Positions 27,583 through 37,622 are shown, numbered from the stretch's first letter. The stretch is DNA of 49,249 bases from Phocaeicola paurosaccharolyticus JCM 15092 (GCF_000613805.1 NZ_BAJR01000023.1:1-49249); one strand, 5' to 3'. Numbers and translations: made by a program. The notes: generated by a model not told the origin, from the letters alone.

Positions 27583-29565
27583 ATGAAAACATATAAAATA
27601 TCGGCACTATGTATGATGTGCCTTGTATTATTAAGTTCTCTGTCATTTACTGCATGTAACAATGGTGATGACCTTGACACTAATCAGTATAAAGGAGGCG
27701 TAAGTCTGAATATATTCGGACCAAGTCCTGTAGCCCGTGGAGGTATACTACGTTTCTTGGGTAGCGGACTTGATAAAGTAACCGAAATTGTGCTACCAGG
27801 ATGTGACCCTATAACTGATATAGAGGTTATAAGTAGTGAAGAGATACGCATAGAGGTTCCGCAAAATGCACAACCGGGATATGTTACCTTGAAGAGCCCT
27901 GAGGGAGAGATTACTACTAAGACCAAATTGACCTACACAGAGCCAATCAGTCTGGAGTCTATCAATCCGATGAGCATAAAACCAAATCAGACTCTCACAA
28001 TAAAAGGAGAATATCTCAACCTTATAAAGGAGATAATCTTTACTGAGAATGTAACTGTTACAAGTGATAAGTTTATTGAGTGGAACCGTAAAGAGATTAA
28101 GCTTGTTGTACCTGAAGAGGCTAAGAGCGGTAAAATTATCATTTCGGATGGAGCTGAAATTCCTAATTGGATCTATTCGGACGAGGAGGTGAACGTGATA
28201 CTACCTTCTACAGAAAGTGTGATTGCTCTGGATAAGAAGAAGCCAGGTGATGTTATCACTATTACTGGAAATGATCTTGATTTAGTCAAGAAGGTAGAGA
28301 TGCCTAACGGTACACTTGTAGAATTTGTTGTTAAAGACAACACTATAACATTTACACTTCCTGAAAACATTTCGGATGGCGCAGTGGTTATGATTCCTGC
28401 ATCAGGAGTTAAGGTGGCTATTGCTACAATAGGTGTTGCAGTGCCAAGTGAAGTTAAAGCTACTCCTTCAACAGGATTACGTGCAGGCGATGAGATTACT
28501 CTTTCAGGAGTAAATATGGAACTCGTAACCAACATACTATTCCCATCTGTTAGTAGTGCTGTTAGTCCAATATCAAAGAGTGTTACAGAGGTAAAAGTTG
28601 CCATGCCGGCAGCAGGTACCAGCGGTAATATTATCCTCAACACAGCTAGTGGAGCTAAGGTTCCTGTGAATATTGCGACTGCAAAACCTGAGTTCGCCGC
28701 ATTCGAGAATAGCATTTTATCTCTTGGTTCAAGTGTGAAACTAACAGGAAAGAATCTTGATCTTGTAACTAAAGTTATATTTACCGGAGGCGCAGAAGTA
28801 GCTGTCAACAACAGTAATGCCGCTGAACTTACTATTGCTATGCCTACTTCAGGTTCTGAAACTGGTAAACTTACTCTGGTAATGGCTAATGGAGAGAGTG
28901 CTGAGACAGGTGTACTTACAATTAATGCTCCTTTATTCTGCTATGTACCATCATTGCCAACAGATGAACTCAAGTCTGGTAGCATGCTTGTTCTTAATGT
29001 GGAGAATGAGACACATCTCAAAGGTGTACAGCTAAATGGAGTGAATGCACAATATGTTCTTCTAGCTAAGAAGCTGAGTGTAGGTATTCCTGTAGATACT
29101 TATGGTGATGTTGCAGTCAAACTGATTTCTGATAATGGTAGCGTAGAGTATCATATCAATGTCATTTCGTCTACCAAGATTGAGGTAGTAGTATTCGAAG
29201 GTCCAAAACTTATCACATGGGGTGACGGCGGAAGAGTTATGATTCCTGCAGCTTCATTTGTAGGAGTGAGAGCAAACTCTAAGATAAAATTCTTCTTCAC
29301 TCAGAAGGATCAGACATGGGCTCAGGCACAGATAAACTATGGTAACTGGTCGTCACTGGTATTCCCTGAGATAGGAAGTGGTACATTGGTTCCTACAGAC
29401 ATGTATGGATGGACATTCGACAGCAGAATCTTGGAATGTACACTTACACAGGAGATACTCGACAAGATTCAGGCTAATAAGGGAAATTGTGAAGATCAGA
29501 TTAATGTAGGTGTTATAATTCAAGGTTCTGACTTGACATTCACTAAAGTAACAATCGTTAAATAA
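27583..29565 (+). CDS. Multi-TIG surface glycan-binding lipoprotein
   Basis: A 660-residue lipoprotein (lipobox ending FTAC, Cys25). About six tandem IPT/TIG-like modules of 75-90 residues each are marked by the repeated pattern GxxLxLVxxVxF: LGSGLDKVTEIVL, KGEYLNLIKEIIF, TGNDLDLVKKVEM, SGVNMELVTNILF, TGKNLDLVTKVIF and the diverged NETHLKGVQL. The last 130 residues form a separate beta domain with Trp-rich segments (ITWGDGGRVMIP, DQTWAQAQINYGNWSS), the probable glycan-binding end. The modules would act as a spacer holding the binding domain away from the membrane. It is 18 bp from the upstream gene and 6 bp from the GH26 gene. Confidence 0.82.
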   Translation: MKTYKISALCMMCLVLLSSLSFTACNNGDDLDTNQYKGGVSLNIFGPSPVARGGILRFLGSGLDKVTEIVLPGCDPITDIEVISSEEIRIEVPQNAQPGYVTLKSPEGEITTKTKLTYTEPISLESINPMSIKPNQTLTIKGEYLNLIKEIIFTENVTVTSDKFIEWNRKEIKLVVPEEAKSGKIIISDGAEIPNWIYSDEEVNVILPSTESVIALDKKKPGDVITITGNDLDLVKKVEMPNGTLVEFVVKDNTITFTLPENISDGAVVMIPASGVKVAIATIGVAVPSEVKATPSTGLRAGDEITLSGVNMELVTNILFPSVSSAVSPISKSVTEVKVAMPAAGTSGNIILNTASGAKVPVNIATAKPEFAAFENSILSLGSSVKLTGKNLDLVTKVIFTGGAEVAVNNSNAAELTIAMPTSGSETGKLTLVMANGESAETGVLTINAPLFCYVPSLPTDELKSGSMLVLNVENETHLKGVQLNGVNAQYVLLAKKLSVGIPVDTYGDVAVKLISDNGSVEYHINVISSTKIEVVVFEGPKLITWGDGGRVMIPAASFVGVRANSKIKFFFTQKDQTWAQAQINYGNWSSLVFPEIGSGTLVPTDMYGWTFDSRILECTLTQEILDKIQANKGNCEDQINVGVIIQGSDLTFTKVTIVK

Positions 29566-29571
29566 TAGAAT

Positions 29572-30894
29572 ATGGTAAAGTTTAATAAATTTATTGCAGG
29601 AGTAGCACTATTTTCAGTGCTGCTCGCTGCATGCGATACAGATGTTGAACACAACATTGCACAGGTAGCCGCTCCGGAGTTTCAGACTATATCTCCTGAA
29701 AGCAGTGAAGTGCTGTCACTTGGTAAACATACTATCACACTTACTTTTGACAAGAATATATTCTTTGCCTCAAGTTACATAGATAAACTTGAACTTACTG
29801 GAGCTGAATTAGTCAGTGCAGAGGTTATAGGTTCAAGCAACCAACTAATAATAACTGCAAATTTCCCTGAACGTGATAAAGAGTGCACACTGACTATTCC
29901 TGAAGGTGTGATAACAGGCCCAAACAAAATGCCTGTAGAAGCTATGACTTTCACATTCAAAACATGCAGTTTGGACAAAAATCCTGTAAACACTCTCACA
30001 ACTGAGGCAATGAAAGTATATACTTTCCTTCAAGAAAATTATGAGAGTAAGATTATATCAGGAATGATGGCAAATGTAGCATGGAATACAGAGAAGTCTG
30101 AACAAGTATACCAGTGGACAGGAAAATATCCTGCAATAAACTGTTTCGACTATGTGCATCTGCAAAGTTCACCATCAAACTGGATTGATTACAGTGATAT
30201 AACTCCTGTAAAAAATTGGAGTGACAATGGCGGAATAGTTTCAATAATGTGGCACTGGAATGTACCTGTAGCCGAAGGGTCAACAAGCTATGCTTTCTAT
30301 GCAGAGAACAATGGCTTTGATGCAGATAAGGCTCTTGTTGAAGGAAGCTGGGAAAACAAAGTATTTACAGCCGATCTTGAGAAGTGCGCAGGTTACCTTA
30401 AACTGCTTAAAGATGCAAATATCCCTGTATTATGGCGTCCATTCCATGAGGCATCAGGTGGATGGTTCTGGTGGGGTAGAAATGCATCCAGCGAAAAGGC
30501 TATTTGGATCTATATGTTCGATTTCTTCAAGTCTAAAGGACTTAACAATCTAATATGGATATGGACTTCACAAGTTGGTGACAAAGAGTGGTACCCAGGT
30601 GATCAGTATGTTGATATAGTAGGTTGTGATATATACAATAAAACTACAGCTGAGTGCGCAGCCCAATATTCACAGATAATAAAAGAATTTGGAAATAAAA
30701 TTATAACTTTGAGTGAATGCGGATCGGTTGGAAAGATATCTGAGCAGTGGGCTTCAGGCGGATGCTGGAGTTGGTTTATGCCATGGTACGATAACGACGG
30801 AGCTGAAACACTGCATGCTGATAAAGCGTGGTGGGAAGATGCTATGAAGCAGAGTTATGTTATCACACGTGACAAACTGCCTTCATTTAAATAA
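29572..30894 (+). CDS. GH26 endo-beta-mannanase-like lipoprotein
   Basis: A 440-residue lipoprotein (Cys21 after LLAA). Residues about 35-130 are a bacterial Ig-like (Big_5-type) domain, and about 140-435 are a GH26 barrel. The acid/base Glu is E293 in WRPFHEASGGWFWWG and the nucleophile is E382 in TLSECGS; SGMMANVAW and MWHWNVP are further family signatures. GH26 enzymes mostly cut beta-1,4-mannan; a few act on mixed-linkage glucan or xylan. The lipid anchor suggests work at the surface or in the periplasm. It starts 6 bp after the multi-TIG gene. A terminator-like hairpin follows it. Confidence 0.92.
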   Translation: MVKFNKFIAGVALFSVLLAACDTDVEHNIAQVAAPEFQTISPESSEVLSLGKHTITLTFDKNIFFASSYIDKLELTGAELVSAEVIGSSNQLIITANFPERDKECTLTIPEGVITGPNKMPVEAMTFTFKTCSLDKNPVNTLTTEAMKVYTFLQENYESKIISGMMANVAWNTEKSEQVYQWTGKYPAINCFDYVHLQSSPSNWIDYSDITPVKNWSDNGGIVSIMWHWNVPVAEGSTSYAFYAENNGFDADKALVEGSWENKVFTADLEKCAGYLKLLKDANIPVLWRPFHEASGGWFWWGRNASSEKAIWIYMFDFFKSKGLNNLIWIWTSQVGDKEWYPGDQYVDIVGCDIYNKTTAECAAQYSQIIKEFGNKIITLSECGSVGKISEQWASGGCWSWFMPWYDNDGAETLHADKAWWEDAMKQSYVITRDKLPSFK

Positions 30895-30939
30895 TTCTAT
30901 CATCTGATATTAATCTAATTATATTAGTACTGACAATAT

Positions 30940-30990
30940 AGGGTGTCACAATATCTATCTACACAATAGTATTATGACACCCTTCTTTTT
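30940..30990 (+). terminator. Hairpin between the GH26 and GH5 genes
   Basis: A 9-bp stem (agggtgtca at 30940-30948, tgacaccct at 30975-30983) followed by CTTTTT. The 26-nt loop is long, so partial termination is more likely than complete; it may lower expression of the GH5 gene. Confidence 0.5.
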
Positions 30991-31018
30991 AAGAAGATAA
31001 CATAATAATGAAAAAAGT

Positions 31019-32230
31019 ATGACCTTAAAATCATCTCTGCTTGTCACCATCTTTGCTCTAATCTCTTGCAGCGGAGCCTCATCTGATGATAATGGGGAAG
31101 TTATTCCGGATAATAAAAAAGATGAAGCAGTGTATCCAGAAGGGATGAAAAGTGACGCCAAGGAACTTGTCTCTCAAATAAAGATAGGATGGTCTCTCGG
31201 CAACTCACTAGAAGCATATTATGACGGAGCGCAAGATACTGAAACATCTTGGGGAAATCCAAAGAGCACTGAGACTATGATAAAAGCTGTTAAGGCTGCA
31301 GGGTTTAATGCTATACGAATACCTGTCAGATGGTATCCCCACGCAACTAACGATGATAATATTAAGGTTGATGCCGCATGGATGAAAAGAGTGAAGGAGG
31401 TAGTGGACTACTGCATAAACAATGACCTCTATGTCATAATTAATACTCATCATGAAATGTGGCTTGAATCGTACCCGCTATATGCACATGCGACTGCAGT
31501 GAAACGTAAAGAGACAAATTTATGGACTCAGATAGCCTACTATTTCAAGGGCTATGACGAACATCTGCTTTTTGCAGGTACAAATGAGGTACATATACCT
31601 GATAACTGGGGTACACCAACAGCCGAGAATGTATCTGTTCAAAACGGATTCAATCAGACTTTTGTAGATGCTGTGCGTGCTACAGGTGGTAATAACCAAT
31701 ACAGAAACCTTATCGTGCAGACATATGTTTGCAGTCCTGAAAATGGGTTGAACTCCATGGCTATTCCTAAAGATGCAACTAAGAACAGAATAATAGTTGA
31801 GTTCCACTGCTATCAGCCAACAAATTATTGCCTGCAGGATGATGTAAAATTCTGGGGCAGCGAATATAAAGCTTATGGAATATCTGAATGGGGACAGGAA
31901 GACTATTTCACAAATCTATTCGCGAGACTAAAGTCTGCTTTTGTAGATAAAGGCTATCCACTAATCTTGGGAGAATTCGGAGTAGTACACCACTCATACA
32001 GTGCTGAACTACAGGCTCAGCGTGGAGCTGAATCGCGTGCCAAGTATATAACCAACATAGTATCTCTTGCACGTAAAAATGGAATAGCACCTTTTTGGTG
32101 GGATAATGGAGGCATAAAGGAGGGTACAGAGTGCTTTGGATTATTCGATCGCAATAATGGAATGAAACTTGTAGATGCAACGGCTGTAGATGCCATGTTG
32201 GAGGGTGCAAAAAGTTCTTATCCTTTTTAA
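31019..32230 (+). CDS. GH5 endoglycanase lipoprotein (subfamily 4-like)
   Basis: A 403-residue lipoprotein with Cys17 in ALISC. The GH5 barrel shows IGWSLGNSLEA, ETSWGNPKSTETM, GFNAIRIPVRW, INTHHE, the acid/base E190 in FAGTNEVH and the nucleophile E319 in LILGEFG. These blocks resemble GH5_4, a subfamily covering endoglucanases, xyloglucanases and some mixed specificities, so mannan or glucomannan backbone cleavage is possible. An ATG at 31008 (MKKV) is out of frame by one base; with one extra A in its A run it would extend this protein, so the true start may have been lost. It ends before a bidirectional terminator. Confidence 0.88.
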   Translation: MTLKSSLLVTIFALISCSGASSDDNGEVIPDNKKDEAVYPEGMKSDAKELVSQIKIGWSLGNSLEAYYDGAQDTETSWGNPKSTETMIKAVKAAGFNAIRIPVRWYPHATNDDNIKVDAAWMKRVKEVVDYCINNDLYVIINTHHEMWLESYPLYAHATAVKRKETNLWTQIAYYFKGYDEHLLFAGTNEVHIPDNWGTPTAENVSVQNGFNQTFVDAVRATGGNNQYRNLIVQTYVCSPENGLNSMAIPKDATKNRIIVEFHCYQPTNYCLQDDVKFWGSEYKAYGISEWGQEDYFTNLFARLKSAFVDKGYPLILGEFGVVHHSYSAELQAQRGAESRAKYITNIVSLARKNGIAPFWWDNGGIKEGTECFGLFDRNNGMKLVDATAVDAMLEGAKSSYPF

Positions 32231-32252
32231 ACAATAGATATATATAATAAAG

Positions 32253-32294
32253 AATCCCATCTGTGACACATAAAGAATATGCACAGATGGGATT
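32253..32294. terminator. Bidirectional terminator between GH5 and GH53 genes
   Basis: A perfect 13-bp stem (aatcccatctgtg at 32253-32265, partner at 32282-32294) with a 16-nt loop between two convergent genes. Only short T/A stretches flank it. Confidence 0.7.
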
Positions 32295-32315
32295 TCTATA
32301 TTAACAAGCTAACTT

Positions 32316-33342
32316 CTACTCTTTAAATGCGTCCATCGCAACAGTGGGCTTGCCAGTGTTGTCGAAAGCTCCCTTTGAGTATCCATTCCAACTGTTTATA
32401 CACTGTGGCTCCCAATAGAAAACTCCAAGACATTTATCAACACTCTTGCTTTTTGTGATAAGATCGGTAAGGAATGCTTTACATGCCTCAGCCTCATTCC
32501 AAGGCATACCAACCTCACACATCATAACCTCGCATCCATAACGAGTTATCATATCTTTTATATTATTAAGGCAATCACTATTCATTGTCTGCCATGTTGC
32601 AGATTCCGGATAGAGTGACATACCTATAACATCCCATTTGCCTCCATTTTCTTTAAGTCCGTCGAAGAGCCATCTGAATATGCCGTTCTTGTTGCCTTCC
32701 TGGAGATGAACAATTACTTTTGCATCGCTGAATACAGATTTCACAGCATCATAACCGGCATTATTTAGTTCGGCATACTGTTTCATATTATCAGCTGCCT
32801 TTCCATCTTCATAACATGCCATTGCCTGTCTCATTTCCCACCTGCACCCACTCAGGAGTTATGCCTTTATCTTTTAATGCCTGAAGAACATCTTTAGTAT
32901 GATCAGCAACAGCTACTTTCAACTCCTCCATGCTCATGCCTGCCCAAGCTGCAGGTTTTGTCTGCTGTCCAGGGTCTGCCCATGAGTCACTATAATGGAA
33001 ATCAATCATTATATGCATACCCAACTTGTTTGCTCTCCATGCCTTTGCTATAACATCGCTCTTATTGCACCACCCTTTTTCAGGATTTACCCATACCCTA
33101 AGACGTATAGAGTTCATTCCATAATCACGCAAGAGAGTCATACACTCGGTCTGCTTGCCATTTGCATCATAGAATTTTGTTCCTACGCTCTCCATCTCTG
33201 TAACCCAGCTTACATCGGCACCTTTTGCAAATCCACTCATTTCATAAGTTGGCTTATCTGGAAAAGATGGGCTTTTATCGTCATCACAGGCAGCAGCACC
33301 CAATGATAATAGTGCGGACAAAAATATATTTATAAACTGCAT
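32316..33342 (-). pseudogene. GH53 endo-beta-1,4-galactanase lipoprotein, one frameshift
   Basis: The two frames (32809-33342 and 32316-32834) together make a complete GH53 enzyme of about 345 residues. The first has a lipobox ending AAAC (Cys19), FAKGADVSWVTEME, IRLRVWVNPEKG, DFHYSDSWADPGQQ and the acid/base E171 in VQVGNETGNG. The second has YAELNNAGYDAVK and the nucleophile Glu in MMCEVGMPW. The break follows GNGML; two extra G (a TGG GAA reading) would join it to EDGKAADN. Both catalytic residues are thus kept, but in separate frames. The rest is free of damage, so this is either a very recent mutation or a sequence error. GH53 cuts beta-1,4-galactan. Confidence 0.85.
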
Positions 33343-33438
33343 AATCGGTATATTATAATTAACCCATTGTCGTTCCTAAATAAAGAAACTGTTCATTGAC
33401 AAAAATAATAGCATCGGGTATCCCATTTTTTTGCATAG

Positions 33439-34548
33439 TTAACCTATTAAATATTTACTTCCAGGGATATATGATACAAGTTTGGAAGTTACAAAACAAC
33501 AGATAAATGTAAGTATAGCTATTACAGGAATGACAATCCATACCGGCAACATAGGATTTGCCGGATTACCGTTTACAAACCAAGAGGCAATAGGTGCCAG
33601 AAAGAAAAGGTGCATCAGATACATTCCGAAAGAGAGTTTTGATAGTTCGGTGATGAAACGAGGTGCCTTAGGCTGATTAATGCAGGTGAATAAAAGGAAT
33701 ATACCGAATGTTGCCAGAAGAACATTAGGAGTACAGAACTCCCAAGCCCACTCCAACATAGGTGTTTCAATAATCTTACCAGGCACTCCCATAAACCAGA
33801 ATGACCATGTTGTGAAGGCTGCACCTGCGATGAAAGCCAATAATCCTATCTTAAGACGCTTTGAGCGAGACCATGAAAGATGTACACGGATATAGTGTGC
33901 TACAACAAGATAGCCAAGATAGCCGGAACAGTACCAGAATGCAGAGAAGTTATTCCAGAAACACTCTCCCCAGAGATCTGGAGTGATAAAACGGCGTATG
34001 AATGGTATGAATGTGGTAAAGACAAAAAGCGAGATAAATATCAGTTCATCTTTAGCCGATGACTTCTCCAGCCAAGGTGATACCACAGGTATAATGATAT
34101 AAAGACTTATTAGTGGATACATGAACCATAGATGACCACCCATTGATGGAAAGTTAAATGGAAGTAGGGTAAAATCTTTAACAGATTGCTCCCAACTCAT
34201 ACCACCCCATAGCAGAGGAAGGAATGTATAAAGTAGAAGAAATGTTATGAATGGTGGCATTATACGCATGAAACGGTGTTTATAGAACTGTGTCATCGTT
34301 GTTCCATATTTCATAGGAACCAAAAGGAAGGCAGAGACAATAATAAATAGAGGAACAGCAACTCTGCTCAAACCACCATCATAAAAGGCAACCCAGAATC
34401 GGTTGCTTTCATTTGCCAACATAGATACGTTGCCTGCCAATCCAGATGGATCAGCACCATAGAAATTTTCACTGGCGTGGACCATCATAACCATAAAGCA
34501 AGCTATCACACGGATGTAATCCACGAAAACAATTCTCTCTTTTTCCAT
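33439..34548 (-). CDS. Acyltransferase-3 family integral membrane protein
   Basis: A 369-residue protein with about ten membrane helices. The family signatures are at the start (FVDYIRVIACFMVMMVHASE, with the His of the RxxAxxxVxxxH motif) and HLWFMYPLISLYIIIPV near residue 140. Members O-acylate sugars of exported polysaccharides or antibiotics. No SGNH domain is fused. It starts 28 bp after the DUF1593 gene and lies 96 bp before GH53, so the three probably form one transcript convergent with the main PUL. A role in acetyl-group chemistry of the glycan or capsule is inference. Confidence 0.85.
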   Translation of the reverse strand: MEKERIVFVDYIRVIACFMVMMVHASENFYGADPSGLAGNVSMLANESNRFWVAFYDGGLSRVAVPLFIIVSAFLLVPMKYGTTMTQFYKHRFMRIMPPFITFLLLYTFLPLLWGGMSWEQSVKDFTLLPFNFPSMGGHLWFMYPLISLYIIIPVVSPWLEKSSAKDELIFISLFVFTTFIPFIRRFITPDLWGECFWNNFSAFWYCSGYLGYLVVAHYIRVHLSWSRSKRLKIGLLAFIAGAAFTTWSFWFMGVPGKIIETPMLEWAWEFCTPNVLLATFGIFLLFTCINQPKAPRFITELSKLSFGMYLMHLFFLAPIASWFVNGNPANPMLPVWIVIPVIAILTFICCFVTSKLVSYIPGSKYLIG

Positions 34549-34576
34549 TGTCGTATATTATTTATGTCTAATTATT

Positions 34577-36000
34577 CTATTTTACATCAACTATAACTCG
34601 CATGTACGATACAAGATTGTACTCGCTGTCATCGTGTACCTCGCATACCATATGTATCTTCTTACCCTTAGCATCATCGGGAATTGATATCTTCACTTTT
34701 GCTGAATCACCATTATCTAACTTTAGCAGTGATTTATAAGTACCTGCCTCAGGCTGTTGCCACCATTGGAATTTCAAATCATCACCCTCCTTATCAAAAC
34801 TCTTAGAAGCATCGAGTGACAACTCCTTTCCAGCTTTTGCTTTTAATGTTATTGGAACTACCGAATGTTTTCCATTTATAAATACCACAGGATTGGTATT
34901 ACCTTTCCCATCTTTAGCCCATTGAATACGAGCTATGAAATCGTTAAGTTCATCGGGATAAAAACGACTCTTATAACCCTCTGTAATACTTTTATATGGT
35001 TCCTTCCAACTAGACCAAGAATATGTAATACTATCGGGAGAGATTCCATATGTGTGGCATCCTCCCCAGTTGGCCTGCGAAGGGTCTTCAGGATCAGAAA
35101 GTCCGTTAGGCATTATATAAAGGAATGAAGGAGTATCACCTTCTACCCCCCATTTATATTTTGGATAGACTTTCCCAAGCTCGCCATTGTTCTGTATCAG
35201 CGTTTCATGTTTGTTCCAGTTCCGCTTACCCAGTTCACACTGTAACTGCCATGTATTCTCATCCCATATAAACTTCAAATCATCTTTAAACTCACGGCGC
35301 ATCCACATATGCGAGCTATATTCACGATTCATCCTCATGCCATAAACCATATCCTGATCGGTTATTGTATATATACGAAACTTATTCAGAAAGGCTTTTA
35401 ACTGCTCTTTTGAACGAGTCTGCTTTACTTTCCATATTGCCTGAGCCAGAGTATTCCCGCTACCCCAAGTAGCTACCCAAATAGGACGGTCATCATCTTC
35501 ATCAGCCAGTTTTATAAGAAAATCGCTTCCAGGGGTGTTGTTATTTTCGCCTATCACTCCTATCCCGGCTTTGTGGCTACCAGCATAACGCGTGAACGTA
35601 TATACTCCACACTAGGCCAATAACCTATTTCCTGCTTTATACTCTCTTTCTCCAGCGGTAGGAAAGTTACCTGCGATGAACGTCTCATAAGATTCTTTAC
35701 ATCCTTAGAGTAAGCATCTACTACCTTATTGAGATTCTCAACCCACTCCTCAGGGTATGGATCACAATTCCAACCTACGGTTGTCATGATAGCCTCTATT
35801 TCAAAACAGTCAGCATAAGACATAAGACGCACTGCTGACTCCATATCATCGGGCTCAACATTACAATCACCTATATCGGTCATAACTACTAAACGTGGTT
35901 TTAAGGGAGCGCTATCTATTGAAACTGCGGCCTCTCCTGAACATAAAAATGAGAGAGAGGTAATAAGAGTGAGTGTTTTTCGAATATTCATATTATACAT
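34577..36000 (-). pseudogene. DUF1593 (nucleoside-hydrolase-like) secreted protein, one frameshift
   Basis: Two frames (35560-36000 and 34577-35557) give one protein of about 475 residues. The first has a signal peptide and the Asp-rich start RLVVMTDIGDCNVEPDDMES typical of DUF1593, which is related to nucleoside hydrolases. The second continues IGVIGENNNTPGSDFLIKLA, has DDRPIWVATWGSGNTLAQA, and ends in an Ig-like domain (SLDASKSFDKEGDDLKFQWW). The break is near 35585: one base inserted after CT of the Leu codon would read VMLGSHKAGIGVIGE across it. DUF1593 proteins are found in Bacteroidota glycan loci without a settled reaction. The lesion is single and the rest intact. Confidence 0.8.
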
Positions 36001-36053
36001 TCCTAAGTTAGATTTATAGATTTAAAGGGTGATGTAAATAATCACATATTGTA

Positions 36054-36061
36054 CAAAAATA
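36054..36061 (-). promoter_or_regulatory. Promoter -7 box for the DUF1593 operon
   Basis: The minus strand reads TATTTTTG here, 53 bp before the ATG at 36000. No clear TTG is found about 20 bp upstream, so only the -7 element is supported. Confidence 0.4.
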
Positions 36062-36411
36062 TACAAATCCGACAAATTAACCTCATTTAAACAGAAGAAT
36101 GATGCCAAGCGATATACCAATACCTAACTTATAAAAACAGGAGATAAAGATCTTTTCAGTTAATATATATATATCACTACTCAGTATATTTATATGATAT
36201 ATGGTTCCTGATAAATCACTAAGAAACTTTTTGTAAGAAGTAGTAACTTACTAATGTAGTACTAATAAGAAATGCTATTGCATTATTTTATCGGATTGAT
36301 TTATTACTTCAAAGGAGACAAAAATGTAATATTCAATAAGATAATAATGGTATAATTATGATATATAATATTATTTGTTCCAATCATTCTCAATAATATT
36401 ACAATAACATT

Positions 36412-36419
36412 TATATTTG
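36412..36419 (+). promoter_or_regulatory. Promoter -7 box for the phosphoesterase gene
   Basis: TATATTTG, a full -7 match, lies 25 bp before the ATG at 36445. A -33 TTG at the right distance is not evident. Confidence 0.45.
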
Positions 36420-36444
36420 CTCAAAGAGATAAAATTATATTAAT

Positions 36445-37467
36445 ATGCGAAACCTTGTTAAAATTTTTGTAATGCTTGTTTGCTTGATAGCAACTCATTC
36501 CATGATTGCACAAACACCAAAATTGAGATTTAATAAAAATGGAAACTTTAAGATTGTACAGTTCACCGACATACACTTTCAATATCGTAATCCGGCATCC
36601 GATGTTGCATTGATTCGTATAAAGGAGGTGCTAGATGCAGAAAAACCAGACATGGTGATTTTTACAGGAGATATTGTATATTCACAACCAGCTGATACAG
36701 CTATGAGAGTTGTGATGAATTTGGTGTCTGAAAGAAAGATTCCATTTGCAGTAACTTTTGGTAATCACGATGACGAACATGGAAAAAGCCGTTCTGAACT
36801 CTATGATTTGATTCACACTATCCCTTACAATCAATTACCTGATCGTGGTGAGATTGCCTCCCCTGATTATGTTTTACCTATCTTTTCATCAGATGGAAAG
36901 AAAGAGTCTGCTTTGCTCTATTGTATGGATTCTCACTCCTACTCAAAATTGAAAGATATTAAAGGATATGATTGGTTTAAGTTTAATCAGATAAGCTGGT
37001 ATAAAGAGCAAAGTGAAATGTACAAAGATAAGAATGGAGGTAATTCCTTACCAGCTTTGGCATTCTTCCATATTCCTTTGCCTGAATATGTTGAAGCGAC
37101 ATCAAATAATCAAGCTGCAATGATTGGAACACGTATGGAATACCCTGGCTCACCAGAGGTGAATACTGGAATGTTCATGGCTATGAAGGAGAGTGGTGAT
37201 GTAATGGCTACTTTTGTAGGACATGACCATGATAACGACTATGCTGTGATGTGGCGAGGTATAATGCTTGCATATGGCCGTTTCACTGGTGGAAATACGG
37301 AATATAATCATCTTCCTAACGGTGCACGCGTGATAGAGTTGAAAGAGGGCAGCCGTACATTTAAATCATGGATTCGCTTGAAGAAAGGTGAAGTCATAAA
37401 TAAAATAACATACCCGGATAGTTTCATACGCGGTGAATGGAAAGGACGCCCTATAGAAAGAGAATAA
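36445..37467 (+). CDS. Secreted calcineurin-like metallophosphoesterase
   Basis: A 340-residue exported enzyme with a signal peptide (residues 1-23, ending MIAQ). All metal-binding blocks are present in order: FTDIHF (about 41-46), FTGDIVY, VTFGNHDDEHG, AFFHIPLPEY and FVGHDHDNDY (about 258-267). The form is like the purple-acid-phosphatase-type phosphoesterases common beside Bacteroidota PULs, where a substrate is seldom known. It diverges from the DUF1593 operon. It is intact, unlike the unrelated metallophosphoesterase remnant at 16.4-17.3 kb. Confidence 0.9.
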   Translation: MRNLVKIFVMLVCLIATHSMIAQTPKLRFNKNGNFKIVQFTDIHFQYRNPASDVALIRIKEVLDAEKPDMVIFTGDIVYSQPADTAMRVVMNLVSERKIPFAVTFGNHDDEHGKSRSELYDLIHTIPYNQLPDRGEIASPDYVLPIFSSDGKKESALLYCMDSHSYSKLKDIKGYDWFKFNQISWYKEQSEMYKDKNGGNSLPALAFFHIPLPEYVEATSNNQAAMIGTRMEYPGSPEVNTGMFMAMKESGDVMATFVGHDHDNDYAVMWRGIMLAYGRFTGGNTEYNHLPNGARVIELKEGSRTFKSWIRLKKGEVINKITYPDSFIRGEWKGRPIERE

Positions 37468-37584
37468 TGACAATTATAAGACTATAAAAACATAGAAAAC
37501 ACAGAAAGGTGGTCATATCTGGCGAAATTGGAGAATCTATCCCACTAAATTTGCTCAAAGAATTTTTAAATAAGACCTATAAAA

Positions 37585-37622
37585 AATACCACTTGACAGA
37601 ATAAAATCTGACAAGTGGTATT
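37585..37622 (-). terminator. Terminator of the DUF2007 gene
   Basis: A 16-bp stem with one mismatch (aataccacttgacaga at 37585-37600, partner 37607-37622) and a 6-nt loop; on the minus strand it is followed by a T run. It may also stop transcripts from the phosphoesterase gene. Confidence 0.75.

Larger units (their letters stand above)
36001..36444. other. Divergent A/T-rich intergenic region
   Basis: 444 bp between two divergent genes, with promoter-like -7 boxes near each end and an alternating tatatatatat tract near 36163-36173. No small gene or RNA was recognised in the middle. Confidence 0.6.

Noticed and set aside
28173..28811. 212-codon open frame on the minus strand
   Set aside because: It is fully antisense to the multi-TIG protein gene, has a repetitive Ser/Thr/Val composition mirroring the TIG repeats, and no start signals.
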